The notes: generated by a model not told the origin, from the letters alone. A stretch of DNA of 64,000 bases from Microbacterium lacus (GCF_039531105.1 NZ_BAAAPK010000001.1:2976001-3040000); one strand, 5' to 3'. Counted from the stretch's first letter, positions 16,757-26,106 are shown. Made by a program: numbers and translations.

Positions 16757-17299
16757 GTGACTTCCGTGCCTCGTCTGCTGTCCGTGACCGCCGCCGCGCT
16801 GCTGGTCGCGGCCCTCGCCGGATGCGCCGACGGAGGGACAGCAGCGCCGACCGCTTCCGCCGACATCGTGATCCCGGCGTTCGCGGGAACGTGCGAAGAC
16901 TCCGAAGGCGTCACGGTGATCGTCGACGCTGCTGCGCTCGGCGACGCGGACGAGGCGTCGGCGACCTGGTGCGTGCCGACCGAGGAGACGATCGTCGGCT
17001 CCGATGCGCTCGACCTCGCTCGCATCCCGGTCGAGGGGACCGATGAGTACGGTGATCAGGTCGTCTGCCGCGTGGACGGCGTCCCTGCCGCCGATCTCGT
17101 GCTGACCGCGGAAGACGGGTCGGACTATCGCGAGGAATGCGCGTCGATGCCGGCCGCGTTCGCCTATTGGGCGCTGTGGGTCAAGCCCGCCGGCGGCGAG
17201 TGGGACTACGCGCAGGAGGGCCTGTCGACCCTTGCGCTCGAGCCCGGCGACACGCTCGAGCTCCTGTTCACCCTGAACGGCGAGCCCGCCTCCCCCTGA
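16757..17299 (+). CDS. lipoprotein next to an ECF importer
   Basis: A 180-residue secreted lipoprotein: signal peptide LLSVTAAALLVAALAGC with the lipobox LAGC at the cleavage site, a Thr/Ala linker and then a compact domain with four cysteines. The end (YWALWVKPAGGEWDYAQEGLSTLALEPGDTLE in pieces) resembles the transcobalamin-like DUF4430 fold sometimes found beside ECF cobalamin transporters; this match is by eye only. GTG 16757 is chosen because of the -10 box. It sits two bases before the ECF fusion and probably supplies substrate binding at the outer membrane face. Confidence 0.75.
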   Translation: MTSVPRLLSVTAAALLVAALAGCADGGTAAPTASADIVIPAFAGTCEDSEGVTVIVDAAALGDADEASATWCVPTEETIVGSDALDLARIPVEGTDEYGDQVVCRVDGVPAADLVLTAEDGSDYREECASMPAAFAYWALWVKPAGGEWDYAQEGLSTLALEPGDTLELLFTLNGEPASP

Positions 17300-17301
17300 G
17301 C

Positions 17302-20064
17302 ATGACCTTCCGCCCCGCACCGCTGAAAGCGGCGGCCGTCCTCGCCGCCGGGTTCGTCGTGGTGCGGGTCGTGTACCGCGTGCTGTTCCACGGGGCGGAC
17401 GGGGCGGGACAGGTCGTGCTTCCGCTCCCCGAACTGCGTCTGCCTCCGCCGTTCGGGCATGTGGTGATGTTCGGGCCCGCCACGACGCAGGGCTTGGGGG
17501 ATGCCGCTGCGAGCGCGATCCCGATCGCGCTCGTGATCCTCGTCTTCGGCCTGCTGAACGCGATCGTGGACATCTCGCGCCTGTTCGGGCGGGGTGCACG
17601 CGGCGGCCCCCTCCGCGGCATCGCCCGGACGCTCGCGGTGGCATGGGCGACGCTTCCCGCTCTGGTCGACGGGGTGCGCGCGGTGCGCTCCGCCCAGCGG
17701 CTGCGCGGCGAGCGGGCCGGGGTGCGCATGCTCGCGCCGCTGCTGCAGCGCACGCTCGAACGCGCGACCGCGGTCGCCGCGGCGCTCGAGCTGCGGGGGC
17801 TGGCGGGCGTACCGCGTGAGGGCGATTGCGCGCGTCCCGTCGTGGTGCGGGATGCCGAGATCGGGCACCGCGGGCGCACGATCGTCCGTGCGTCGGACCT
17901 CCGGCTCGCGCCGGGGACGCTGACCGTGCTCACGGGACAGACGGGATCAGGGAAGACGACCCTTCTCCGCGCGCTCAGCGGAGTGCACCAGCACCTGGAC
18001 GGCGGAACCGCGGCCGGGCTCGTCACCGTCGCCGGACATGACCGCTCGAACGTGCCGCCGCGCGACATGGCGCGACTCGTCGGCGTCGTGCTGCAGCATC
18101 CGCGTGAGGCGTTCACGACCGAAGGGGTCTGCGATGAGATCGGTCTCTCGCTGAGCCTGCGCGGCGTCGCGCCGGAGATCATCCGCGCGCGGGTGGCGGA
18201 GGTCGCCGATCGCGTGGGGATCACCGCGCTGCTGGATCGGCGGCTGTCCGGGCTGTCGGCCGGCGAGGCGACGCTCGTCGCGGTCGCGGCCGCGATCGTC
18301 GAGCAGCCCGTCCTACTGCTCGTGGACGAGCCGCTCGCCGACCTCGACGTCGCCTCCCGGGCGCGGATCGTGGGTCTCCTCGCCGACCTTGCGCACCGGG
18401 CGGGCATGTGCGTCATGGTGGCGGAGCACCGCGGAGCAGAACTGGGTGGCGTGGCCGATCGATGGCTCACGATCACGGACGAAGGACTCGTGATCGACGG
18501 CGCACCTGTCGCTGCAGTGACCGACCCGGTGCGAACGCCCTCCCCGCCACTCGGAGACGTCGCCCTCCGGGCGGCGGAGCTGACCGTGCGGCACGGGGAT
18601 CGGGTGGCGGTGCAGGGCGCCGCGATCGACGTCGCAGCCGGCGAGATCGTTGCGGTGGTCGGGCCGAACGGAGCGGGGAAGTCGAGCCTCCTGACCGCGC
18701 TCGCCCTGCCGGGGCGCGCTGAGGTCCACGCCAAGGGCGTCGTCGCGCTCGTGCCGGACGCCTCGGATGACCTTTTCCTCTGCGACACCGTCCGCGACGA
18801 ATGCCGGCGCGCGGACCGGCGGGCGCACCTGCCGGTCGGGACGACCCTGGGCCGGTTCGCGCGGTTCCTCGACGCAGATGCCGGCAGCCGACCGCGGGCG
18901 GAGCGGCATCCGCGCGATCTCTCCGCCGGCGAGCGCCGCGTGCTCGCCGTCGCTCTGCAGCTCGCCCGCGCTCCCCGGGTGCTCATGGTGGACGAGCCGA
19001 CCCGCGGACTGGATGCGCGTGCCCGCGATCTTCTCGCCCGCACCCTCGCCGACCTCGCCGAGGGCGGCACCGCGGTCGTGATCGCCACGCACGACCGCGC
19101 CTTCGCCGACGCGATCGCGCACCGGCTCCTCCCGATCGCCGGCGGGCGGCTCGGCGACCCGATACACCCCACCCCTCGATGCGGGATCCATGCTGAGGGC
19201 ATTCCGGTCGGTGGGCCCCTGGGTTCCGCGAGCGATGACAGCCCGGTGCGGAACCGGCCTGAATTCGGCATCGGGGGGACGCCGGTCGACCGGTCGCGGC
19301 TGCCGGTGATCGGCCTGCTCGCGATGAACCTGGTCGCCCTGGCCGCGTTCGCATGGCCCCTCCTGGCTGCCGCGCTTCCCGCGCAGGCGCAGGCGGCTGC
19401 GCCGGTCATCGCGGTCGCGTTGGTTCCGGTCGCGGCGCTGCTGGTGCTCGCGCTGCTGGACGGCACGGTGCGCTCCGCGCACAGCCTCGCGCTGCTGGGC
19501 ACCCTGGCCGCGATCGGTGCCGCGATCCGGATCGCCGGCACGGGCGTCGGCGGCGTCGAGGCGGTGTTCATCCTGCTGATCCTCGCCGGGCGGGCCTTCG
19601 GGCCGCGCTTCGGACTGCTCCTCGGCATCCTCACGATCGGCCTGTCCTCCCTCATGTGGGGCGGGATCGGACCCTGGACGCCGTTCCAGATGTTCGCGTG
19701 CGCCTGGGTCGGCGCGGGCGCCGGACTCCTCCCACGGCTGCGCGGCAGGGCCGAGATCGGGATGCTGTGCCTCTACGGCATCGCCGCGTCGTATGCGTTC
19801 GGGCTCATCATGAACCTGTGGTTCTGGCCGTTCGCGGTCGGCGCAGGGGCAGGTATCTCGTACGAGGCCGGTGCACCGGTCGGGCAGAACCTCGCGAGCT
19901 TTCTGGTGTACACGCTCGTGACCTCGACGCTGACGTGGGACACCCTGCGCGCGCTGACGACCGTGCTCGGCATCCTGATCATCGGCCGTCCGGTGCTCAC
20001 GGCTCTGCGCCGCGCGAAGCCCGTCACCGCGCCGACCGCGATCCCCGTGCCCGCGCTGCGCTGA
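17302..20064 (+). CDS. four-part ECF transporter fusion (T-A-A-S)
   Basis: A 920-residue energy-coupling-factor importer in one chain. Residues 1-175 hold two membrane helices and a cytosolic coupling region ending AALELRGLAG, as in EcfT but shorter. ATPase 1 has GQTGSGKTT near 212, LSAGEA near 318 and LLLVDEPLADLD near 338. ATPase 2 has GPNGAGKSS near 453, LSAGERR near 540 and LMVDEPTRGLD near 560. From about 666 an S component with six hydrophobic helices follows. Mycobacterial Rv2326c has A-A-S fused with a separate T gene. Neighbouring metH and the lipoprotein favour cobalamin as substrate; this is inference. Confidence 0.87.
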   Translation: MTFRPAPLKAAAVLAAGFVVVRVVYRVLFHGADGAGQVVLPLPELRLPPPFGHVVMFGPATTQGLGDAAASAIPIALVILVFGLLNAIVDISRLFGRGARGGPLRGIARTLAVAWATLPALVDGVRAVRSAQRLRGERAGVRMLAPLLQRTLERATAVAAALELRGLAGVPREGDCARPVVVRDAEIGHRGRTIVRASDLRLAPGTLTVLTGQTGSGKTTLLRALSGVHQHLDGGTAAGLVTVAGHDRSNVPPRDMARLVGVVLQHPREAFTTEGVCDEIGLSLSLRGVAPEIIRARVAEVADRVGITALLDRRLSGLSAGEATLVAVAAAIVEQPVLLLVDEPLADLDVASRARIVGLLADLAHRAGMCVMVAEHRGAELGGVADRWLTITDEGLVIDGAPVAAVTDPVRTPSPPLGDVALRAAELTVRHGDRVAVQGAAIDVAAGEIVAVVGPNGAGKSSLLTALALPGRAEVHAKGVVALVPDASDDLFLCDTVRDECRRADRRAHLPVGTTLGRFARFLDADAGSRPRAERHPRDLSAGERRVLAVALQLARAPRVLMVDEPTRGLDARARDLLARTLADLAEGGTAVVIATHDRAFADAIAHRLLPIAGGRLGDPIHPTPRCGIHAEGIPVGGPLGSASDDSPVRNRPEFGIGGTPVDRSRLPVIGLLAMNLVALAAFAWPLLAAALPAQAQAAAPVIAVALVPVAALLVLALLDGTVRSAHSLALLGTLAAIGAAIRIAGTGVGGVEAVFILLILAGRAFGPRFGLLLGILTIGLSSLMWGGIGPWTPFQMFACAWVGAGAGLLPRLRGRAEIGMLCLYGIAASYAFGLIMNLWFWPFAVGAGAGISYEAGAPVGQNLASFLVYTLVTSTLTWDTLRALTTVLGILIIGRPVLTALRRAKPVTAPTAIPVPALR

Positions 20065-20072
20065 CCGCGATC

Positions 20073-23000
20073 TCAGACCGAGAAGTACTTCGCCTCGGGG
20101 TGGTGGAACACGAACGCGTCCGTGGACTGCTCGGGATGCAGCTGCAGCTCCTCACTGAGCTCGACCCCCATGCGCTCGGGCCGCAGCAGCTCGACGATCT
20201 TGCGCCGGTCCTCCATGTCGGGGCACGCGGGATACCCGAGCGAGAAGCGCGCACCCCGGTACTGCAGCTTGAACAGGCCCGCCGTGTCGGTCGGGTCCTC
20301 GCCCGCGAAGCCGAGCTCCGATCGGATGCGGGCATGCCAGAACTCCGCGAGGGCTTCGGTCAGCTGCATCACGAGTCCGTTCAGCTCGTAGTAGTCCCGG
20401 TAGCGGTCCGCCGCGAAGAGCCTGGCGGTCACGGTGTCGATGTGGGCACCCGCGGTCACGAGCTGCACGGGCAGAACGTCGATCTGGCCGGATCCGCGTG
20501 AGCGCACGAAATCCGACAGGCACAAGTGGCGGTCGCGGCGCTGCCGGGGGAACGTGAATCGCAGACGGTCGGCGCCGACCGCTCCGCCCGATCCGCCGTC
20601 CGGCGCGAGCAGCCCCGGCACGCCGAGCGCACCGGCGGGGTCGTCGCCGTGGTGCAGCACCACCAGATCCTCGCCCTCCGCCACGACGGGGAAGTACCCG
20701 TACGCGACCGACGCGTCCAGCATCCCCTCCGCGAGGATCCGGTCGAGCCAGTACCGCAGCCTCGGCCGACCCTCGTTCTGGACGAGCTGCTCGTACGTGA
20801 GACCGTCCTCCCCGCGACCGGGCTTGAGTCCCCACTGCCCCATGAACGTCGCCCGCTCGTCGAGGAACGCGGCGTAGTCGGCGAGCGCCACGCCGCGGAC
20901 GATCCGGGTTCCCCAGAACGGCGGCGCCGGCACGGCGTTGTCGGAGGCCACGTCCGAACGACCGGGCATGGCCTCCGGCTCGGTGAGCGTGAGTCGCGCC
21001 CCGGCGGCGTGGATCCGCTTCTTGAGGGCCGGCAGGCCGACCTCCGACGGCGATGCCCCACGCGCGATCTTCACGAGCGGCTCCATGAGCGCGAGCCCCT
21101 CGAACGCGTCGCGGGCGTAGCGCACCTCTCCGTCGAACAGCGAGGCGAGATCGTCCTCGACGTAGGCCCGAGTGAGCGCCGCACCGCCCAGGATCACCGG
21201 CCACCGTTTCGCCAGGCCGCGCGACTGCAGCTCCTGCAGGTTCTCCTTCATCACGACCGTGGACTTCACGAGCAGCCCCGACATGCCGATCACGTCGGCG
21301 TCGTGCTCCTCGGCCGCGGCGATGATGTCGGCGATCGGCTGCTTGATGCCGAGGTTGATCACGTCGTAGCCGTTGTTCGTGAGGATGATGTCGACGAGGT
21401 TCTTGCCGATGTCGTGCACGTCGCCCCGCACGGTGGCGAGCACGATCGTTCCCTTTCCGGCCGCGGAGGATTTCTCCATGTGCGGCTCCAGGAGCGCGAC
21501 CGCGGTCTTCATGACCTCGGCGGACTGCAGCACGAACGGCAGCTGCATCTCGCCCGATCCGAACCGCTCGCCGACGACCTTCATGCCCTCCAGGAGGTGG
21601 TCGTTGATGATCTGCAGCGCGCTGAGCCCGCCCTCGCGCGCGAGGTCGAGATCCTCCTCGAGACCCTTGGCCTCGCCGTCGATGATGCGCCGCTCGAGCC
21701 GCTCGTTCACCGGGAGCGCCGCGAGTTCGGCGGCACGCTGGTCCTTGAGCGCGGCGCTGTCGACGCCGTCGAACAGGTCGAGCATCGCCGCGAGCGGGTC
21801 ATAGGTGAGGGTCCCGTCCGCGTCGTACTCCCGGCGGTCCCAGACGAGATCGAGCGCGACCCTGCGCCGGTCGTCCGGGACCGAGGCGAGCGGCACGATC
21901 TTGGCGGCGTCGATGATGCCCGAGGTCAGCCCCGCCTCGGCGGCCTCGTGCAGGAACACCGAGTTCAGCACGCTCCGCGCGGCGGGGTTGAGCCCGAACG
22001 AGACGTTCGAGACACCGAGCGTCGTCTGGATCCCGGGGTACTTCGCCGAGATCTGCCGGATCGCTTCGATCGTCTCGATCGCGTCGCGCCGCGTCTCCTC
22101 CTGCCCGGTCGCGATCGGGAAGGTCAGGCAGTCCACGATGATGTCCTCGACCCGCATCCCCCACTCGCCGACGAGCGCGTCGACCAGGCGCGAGGCGATC
22201 CGCACCTTGTCGGCCGCGGTGCGCGCCTGGCCCTGTTCGTCGATCGTGAGCGCGATGACCGCGGTGCCGTGCTCTTTCACGAGCGGCATGATGCGTCCGA
22301 AGCGCGACGAGGGCCCGTCTCCGTCCTCGTAGTTCACCGAGTTCACCACCGGCCTGCCGCCGATCAGCTCGAGGCCCGCGCGGATCACGGCGGGCTCGGT
22401 CGAGTCGATCACGAGCGGAAGAGTGGATGCCGAGGCGAAGCGCGAGACGACCTCGCGGATGTCGGCCACGCCGTCGCGGCCGACGTAGTCCACGCAGACG
22501 TCCAGCAGGTGCGCGCCGACGCGGATCTGCCCGCGCGCGATCTCGACGCAGTCGTCCCACCGCCCCTCGAGCATGGCCTCGCGGAACGCCTTGGATCCGT
22601 TCGCGTTCGTCCGCTCGCCGATCGCGAGGTACGCGGCATCCTGCGCGAACGGCACGTGCTGATACAGCGACGCGACGCCCGGCTCGGCCGCGGGCGTGCG
22701 CGGAGACGGCGCACCGACCGGTCGCAGCCGATCGACCACGGCCTTCAGGTGCGCCGGGGTCGTGCCGCAGCATCCGCCGATCAGACCCAGCCCGAACTCC
22801 CGCACGAACTGCTCGTGCGCCGTCGCGAGCTCGTCGGGCGAAAGCGGGTAGTGCGCGCCGTCTGCGGTGAGCACGGGCAGCCCGGCGTTGGGCATGCACG
22901 CGACGGGCACGCTCGAGTGCTTCGACAGGTGCCGGAGGTGCTCGCTCATCTCGGCGGGTCCGGTCGCGCAGTTCAGGCCGATCGCGTCGACCCCGAGCGG

Positions 23001-23702
23001 CTCGAGGGCGGTCAGCGCCGCACCGATCTCGCTGCCCATGAGCATCGTGCCGGTGGTCTCGACGGTCACCTCGACGAAGATCGGCAGGCGGATGCCGCGC
23101 TCGACGATCGCCTGCTTGCAGCCGTTGACCGCGGCTTTGGTCTGCAGCAGATCCTGCGAGGTCTCCACGAGGAACGCATCCGCCCCGCCGTCGATGAGCC
23201 CGACCGCCTGCTCGGTGAAAGTGCGCTTCAGGTGGTCGTACGTCGTGTGCCCGAGGCTCGGCAGCTTGGTCCCCGGCCCCATCGACCCGAGCACCCACCG
23301 GACGCGTCCATCACGGCCCTCGGCCGCCTCGACCCGCTCGCGGGCGATGCGGGCGCCGGCTTCGGCGAGCTCGGTGATGCGGTCCTCGATGCCGTAGTCG
23401 CCGAGGTTCGACCAGTTCGCCCCGAACGTGTTCGTCTCGACCGCATCCACACCGACCGCGAGGTAGGCGTCGTGGATCGCCCCGATCATGTCGGGGCGGC
23501 TCACGTTCAGGATCTCGTTGCAGCCCTCGAGCTGCTGGTAGTCCTCCAGCGTCGGGTCGTGCTCCTGCAGCTGCGTGCCCATCGCGCCGTCGGCGATCAC
23601 GACGCGCTCGCGGAGGGTCTGCAGCAGCAGTTCGGCGCGCTCCGTCCGCGGAATCCCGTCGATGTCGAGATCGAAGCGGGGCGCAGCGGATCGGGCGGTC
23701 AC
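20073..23702 (-). CDS. metH: cobalamin-dependent methionine synthase
   Basis: A 1209-residue MetH with all modules. The homocysteine domain has DGAMGTQLQEHDP near residue 38 and zinc cysteines in GLNCATGP and GGCCGTTP (about 309). The folate domain has GERTNANGSKAF near residue 360. The B12-binding domain has DVHDIGKN near residue 760 with the cobalt-ligand histidine. The C-terminal reactivation domain has RYSLGYPACPD-like GARFSLGYPACPD near residue 1170. The GTG start has TAGAAT seven bases upstream, leaving no leader for a B12 riboswitch. It is convergent with the ECF fusion, eight bases apart. Confidence 0.97.
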   Translation of the reverse strand: MTARSAAPRFDLDIDGIPRTERAELLLQTLRERVVIADGAMGTQLQEHDPTLEDYQQLEGCNEILNVSRPDMIGAIHDAYLAVGVDAVETNTFGANWSNLGDYGIEDRITELAEAGARIARERVEAAEGRDGRVRWVLGSMGPGTKLPSLGHTTYDHLKRTFTEQAVGLIDGGADAFLVETSQDLLQTKAAVNGCKQAIVERGIRLPIFVEVTVETTGTMLMGSEIGAALTALEPLGVDAIGLNCATGPAEMSEHLRHLSKHSSVPVACMPNAGLPVLTADGAHYPLSPDELATAHEQFVREFGLGLIGGCCGTTPAHLKAVVDRLRPVGAPSPRTPAAEPGVASLYQHVPFAQDAAYLAIGERTNANGSKAFREAMLEGRWDDCVEIARGQIRVGAHLLDVCVDYVGRDGVADIREVVSRFASASTLPLVIDSTEPAVIRAGLELIGGRPVVNSVNYEDGDGPSSRFGRIMPLVKEHGTAVIALTIDEQGQARTAADKVRIASRLVDALVGEWGMRVEDIIVDCLTFPIATGQEETRRDAIETIEAIRQISAKYPGIQTTLGVSNVSFGLNPAARSVLNSVFLHEAAEAGLTSGIIDAAKIVPLASVPDDRRRVALDLVWDRREYDADGTLTYDPLAAMLDLFDGVDSAALKDQRAAELAALPVNERLERRIIDGEAKGLEEDLDLAREGGLSALQIINDHLLEGMKVVGERFGSGEMQLPFVLQSAEVMKTAVALLEPHMEKSSAAGKGTIVLATVRGDVHDIGKNLVDIILTNNGYDVINLGIKQPIADIIAAAEEHDADVIGMSGLLVKSTVVMKENLQELQSRGLAKRWPVILGGAALTRAYVEDDLASLFDGEVRYARDAFEGLALMEPLVKIARGASPSEVGLPALKKRIHAAGARLTLTEPEAMPGRSDVASDNAVPAPPFWGTRIVRGVALADYAAFLDERATFMGQWGLKPGRGEDGLTYEQLVQNEGRPRLRYWLDRILAEGMLDASVAYGYFPVVAEGEDLVVLHHGDDPAGALGVPGLLAPDGGSGGAVGADRLRFTFPRQRRDRHLCLSDFVRSRGSGQIDVLPVQLVTAGAHIDTVTARLFAADRYRDYYELNGLVMQLTEALAEFWHARIRSELGFAGEDPTDTAGLFKLQYRGARFSLGYPACPDMEDRRKIVELLRPERMGVELSEELQLHPEQSTDAFVFHHPEAKYFSV

Positions 23703-23709
23703 CCGCGCG

Positions 23710-23715
23710 ATTCTA
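23710..23715 (-). promoter_or_regulatory. -10 box of metH
   Basis: TAGAAT seven bases before the GTG at 23702. Confidence 0.5.
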
Positions 23716-23725
23716 TCGGCGCCGA

Positions 23726-23750
23726 TGACGCCGTCTCGGGGCCGGCGTCA
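23726..23750 (-). terminator. hairpin after the LLM oxidoreductase gene
   Basis: TGACGCCG and its complement CGGCGTCA enclose a 9-base loop, 16 bases past the stop of the minus-strand LLM gene. No T-run follows. Confidence 0.45.
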
Positions 23751-23765
23751 CACGGCGACCGCGTC

Positions 23766-24566
23766 TCAGCCGTTCTTCGCGTCCCGCCATGCGAGCCAGC
23801 GACGGATCGCGTCGTAGTCGAAGTCCGGCCCGGGGAAGCCGACCGTGAACAGGCGCACGCCACCGTCGAACAGTCGGTCGGCGAAAGCCTGGTCGCGGTC
23901 CTTCAGCTCGTTCGAGAGCACGAGGTCGGACGTGTCGCGGCCCTCCTGGTCGGCCCACTTCTGGATGACCGAGAGCTTGTGCGGGAGCTCTTCGGGAGTG
24001 ACGAAGCTGTGCCAGTAGTCCGCGTAGCGGGCGACGAGCCGCAGGGTCTTCTGCTCCCCCTTGCCGCCGATCAGCACCGGGATCTTGCGGGTCGGCGCGG
24101 GGTTCAGCACGTCCCAGCGGGCGTGCACGCGCTCGAGTCCTTCGGCGAGGTCGTTCAGGCGCGAGCCCGCGGTTCCGAACTCGTAGCCGTATTCCGCGTA
24201 GTCCTTCTCGAACCATCCGGACCCGGTCCCGAAGATGAACCGGCCTTCACCGCCGTCCTTCGCGCTGATGTGGTCGATCGTGCGGGCCATGTCGGCCTGC
24301 AGGTCGGGGTTGCGGTAGCTGTTGCAGTTGACCAGCGCACCGAACTCGACGCGCTCGGTCTGCTCCGCCCACGCGGCGAGCATCGTCCACGACTCGAAGT
24401 GCAGGCCGTCGGGGTCGCCGTACAGCGGGTAGAAGTGGTCCCAGTTGAAGAGGATGTCCACCCCCATCTCCTCCAGACGCAGAACCGCGTCGCGGATCTG
24501 CGGATAGGTGACGTGCTGTGGCTGGATCTGGACGCCGAGGCGCACCGGAGTGTCGAGAAGGGGCAT
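23766..24566 (-). CDS. LLM class F420-dependent oxidoreductase
   Basis: A 266-residue luciferase-like monooxygenase-fold protein, shorter than most and similar to the TIGR03560 type. VRLGVQIQPQHVTYPQIRDAVLRLEEMGVDILFNWDHFYPLYGDP is the N-terminal signature. FIFGTGSGWFEKDYAEYGYEFG follows near residue 110, and PVLIGGKGEQKTLRLVARYAD near residue 165. The cofactor is likely F420. The ATG has a TAGGCT box six bases upstream. It is a single gene between metH and the HAAS/PadR pair; the substrate is unknown. Confidence 0.88.
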   Translation of the reverse strand: MPLLDTPVRLGVQIQPQHVTYPQIRDAVLRLEEMGVDILFNWDHFYPLYGDPDGLHFESWTMLAAWAEQTERVEFGALVNCNSYRNPDLQADMARTIDHISAKDGGEGRFIFGTGSGWFEKDYAEYGYEFGTAGSRLNDLAEGLERVHARWDVLNPAPTRKIPVLIGGKGEQKTLRLVARYADYWHSFVTPEELPHKLSVIQKWADQEGRDTSDLVLSNELKDRDQAFADRLFDGGVRLFTVGFPGPDFDYDAIRRWLAWRDAKNG

Positions 24567-24572
24567 TGCTCC

Positions 24573-24578
24573 AGCCTA
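24573..24578 (-). promoter_or_regulatory. -10 box of the LLM oxidoreductase gene
   Basis: TAGGCT six bases before the ATG at 24566; it overlaps the last codon of the HAAS gene. Confidence 0.5.
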
Positions 24579-25610
24579 GGAGCCGGCGCGGCGGCCTCGG
24601 CGCCCGGACGGCGAATCGGATGCCGTGATCCGGCGCGACCGCCAGGCCTTGAAGCCACCGTCGACGATGTCCCACCCGGCGATGCCGATGATCGCGCAGC
24701 CCGTGACGACCGCGGTCACCCGGAACACTTCAGCCGACGAATCCGCCGGGATGACCTCGTCGAAGAACGCCGGGTTGAGCAGTTCGCCCTGCAGGAGCAG
24801 CAGCAGCGCGGGAGCCGCGAAGGCCAGCGCGAGCACGGCGTTCGTGACCGCGAGGGCGAAGGTCCAGCGCCGCGCACGGTGCAGAACGACCGCGAAGATC
24901 GCCTCGGCCGCGATCAGCACCAACAGGAACGCGATGCCCCACGGCCAGAGGTCGGGGTTGAGAACGGGCAGCGGCGCGCTGTCCGTGCGGACGAAGCCCA
25001 CCAGCTGGTCCCAGACCGCCGCGATCGCGGCGATCCCGAGGAAGACCAGCGAGGCCACGAGGTCACCGACGCCGAGGCCCGCCGGACGGGGGTCGGGCAG
25101 CTGCTCGAGCGTCCACTGCGGCCACGGCGTGCCACGTACGCCACGGTCTGCCCGTGCGGCGGCATCCGGGCTGCGCTCGAGGATCGCGAAGACGAGGGTC
25201 GTCCAGAAGCAGACGTGCAGCGCCACCGCGAGCGCGCCGACAGTCGCGCCGGCGAAGATGTCGCCCACGCCGGCGCCACTCAGCACCTGCCCGAGCGCGA
25301 TACCGAGGGCGGCGATCGGCACGACGACCCAGAGCAGGAGCTTGAGCAGTCGCCACCATTCGAAGTAGTACCGCGGTCCGATCAGGTACGCGGGACGGTC
25401 GCTGAACCCGGCCGCCAGCTTGTCGGGGTCGCCGAGTTCGAGGAGGACGGCGCGCTCGGCCGTGCGCAGATCCTCGCCGGAGGCGGCACGATCGTCGATC
25501 TGGTCGTGGATCGAGGCGCGCAGCTCGTCGGCGACGTCGCGGCGCTGACGCTCGGGCACGCTCCGGGTTGCGGCGTAGACGTAGCGGTCGATCAGGTCGG
25601 TGTCGTTCAT
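24576..25610 (-). CDS. HAAS/permease-prefix domain membrane protein
   Basis: A 344-residue protein. The first 85 residues (IDRYVYAATRSVPERQRRDVADELRASIHDQI, then LLELGDPDKLAAGFSDRP) form the HAAS or permease-prefix helical domain. About six membrane helices follow, and the tail is basic. The ATG is preceded by GGAGGA that lies inside the end of padR, two bases away, so the two genes form an operon. Such PadR/HAAS pairs usually control cell-envelope or transporter functions; the exact role here is unknown. Confidence 0.83.
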   Translation of the reverse strand: MNDTDLIDRYVYAATRSVPERQRRDVADELRASIHDQIDDRAASGEDLRTAERAVLLELGDPDKLAAGFSDRPAYLIGPRYYFEWWRLLKLLLWVVVPIAALGIALGQVLSGAGVGDIFAGATVGALAVALHVCFWTTLVFAILERSPDAAARADRGVRGTPWPQWTLEQLPDPRPAGLGVGDLVASLVFLGIAAIAAVWDQLVGFVRTDSAPLPVLNPDLWPWGIAFLLVLIAAEAIFAVVLHRARRWTFALAVTNAVLALAFAAPALLLLLQGELLNPAFFDEVIPADSSAEVFRVTAVVTGCAIIGIAGWDIVDGGFKAWRSRRITASDSPSGRRGRRAGS

Positions 25611-25611
25611 G

Positions 25612-25944
25612 TCAGTCCTCCGGAAGGTCATCGATCGCCGCGGCGATCGCGTGGAAGTCGGTGGCGAGGGCTGCGGCAAGGCGCGCTCCCGCCTCACTCG
25701 TGCGGTAGAACTTGCGCGGTCGCGCGTCCTCGGTGTTCCACTCGCTGGTGAGATGCCCCTGCTTCTCGAGGCGACGCAACAGGGGGTAGAGCGTGTTGGC
25801 GTCCGTCTCGAAGCCACGGGTGCTCAGCTCCTCGAGGAGCCCGTACCCGTATCCGGGCACGTGCAGCAGCCGCAGGCAGGCCAGCACGACGGTCCCCCGC
25901 CGCAGCTCCTGCAGATGCGTTTCGAGTGCCTCGGTTTCGCTCAT
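25612..25944 (-). CDS. PadR family transcriptional regulator
   Basis: A 110-residue winged-helix regulator. LRRGTVVLACLRLLHVPGYGYGLLEELSTRGFETDANTLYPLLRRLEKQGHL is the PadR domain with its GYGYxLxExL recognition region, followed by the wing EARPRKFYRTSEAG-like EDARPRKFYRTSEAGAR. The C-terminal dimer helix is short, as in PadR subfamily 2. ATG 25944 is chosen because TACCGT lies seven bases upstream; GTG 25968 is in frame but upstream of the likely transcript start. It probably represses its own operon with the HAAS gene. Confidence 0.9.
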   Translation of the reverse strand: MSETEALETHLQELRRGTVVLACLRLLHVPGYGYGLLEELSTRGFETDANTLYPLLRRLEKQGHLTSEWNTEDARPRKFYRTSEAGARLAAALATDFHAIAAAIDDLPED

Positions 25945-25951
25945 GCCCCAC

Positions 25952-25957
25952 ACGGTA
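25952..25957 (-). promoter_or_regulatory. -10 box of padR
   Basis: TACCGT seven bases before the ATG at 25944. TGTGCGTCACACA at 25960-25972, just upstream on the minus strand, is an imperfect palindrome and a candidate PadR site. Confidence 0.4.
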
Positions 25958-26001
25958 CTGTGCGTCACACACTATCGTCAACCACACACTTCACCCGGCA
26001 G

Positions 26002-26074
26002 CCGTGAGACGCCATCTGCACGTCAAGACCGTGGGGTTCACCCACCCTCTCGACGTGCAGTTGTCGTCTCACGG
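26002..26074. repeat. intergenic inverted repeat, 23-bp arms
   Basis: Arms at 26002-26024 and 26052-26074 match at 21 of 23 positions (CCGTGAGACGCCATCTGCAC begins the first). The 27-base loop holds a second small stem, GTGGG-gttca-CCCAC at 26031-26045. It lies between the divergent padR and menC genes, where a terminator would have no gene to stop. Confidence 0.85.
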
Positions 26075-26094
26075 TCAAAGGGACCGGCGCAGGG

Positions 26095-26100
26095 CATGAT
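26095..26100 (+). promoter_or_regulatory. -10 box of menC
   Basis: CATGAT six bases before the GTG at 26107. Confidence 0.4.
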
Positions 26101-26106
26101 GGTCGG

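Noticed and set aside
20526..25751. 1741-residue open frame on the plus strand
   Set aside because: Antisense of metH, the LLM gene and the HAAS gene, rich in Arg/Asp/Glu/His as expected for a GC-rich shadow.
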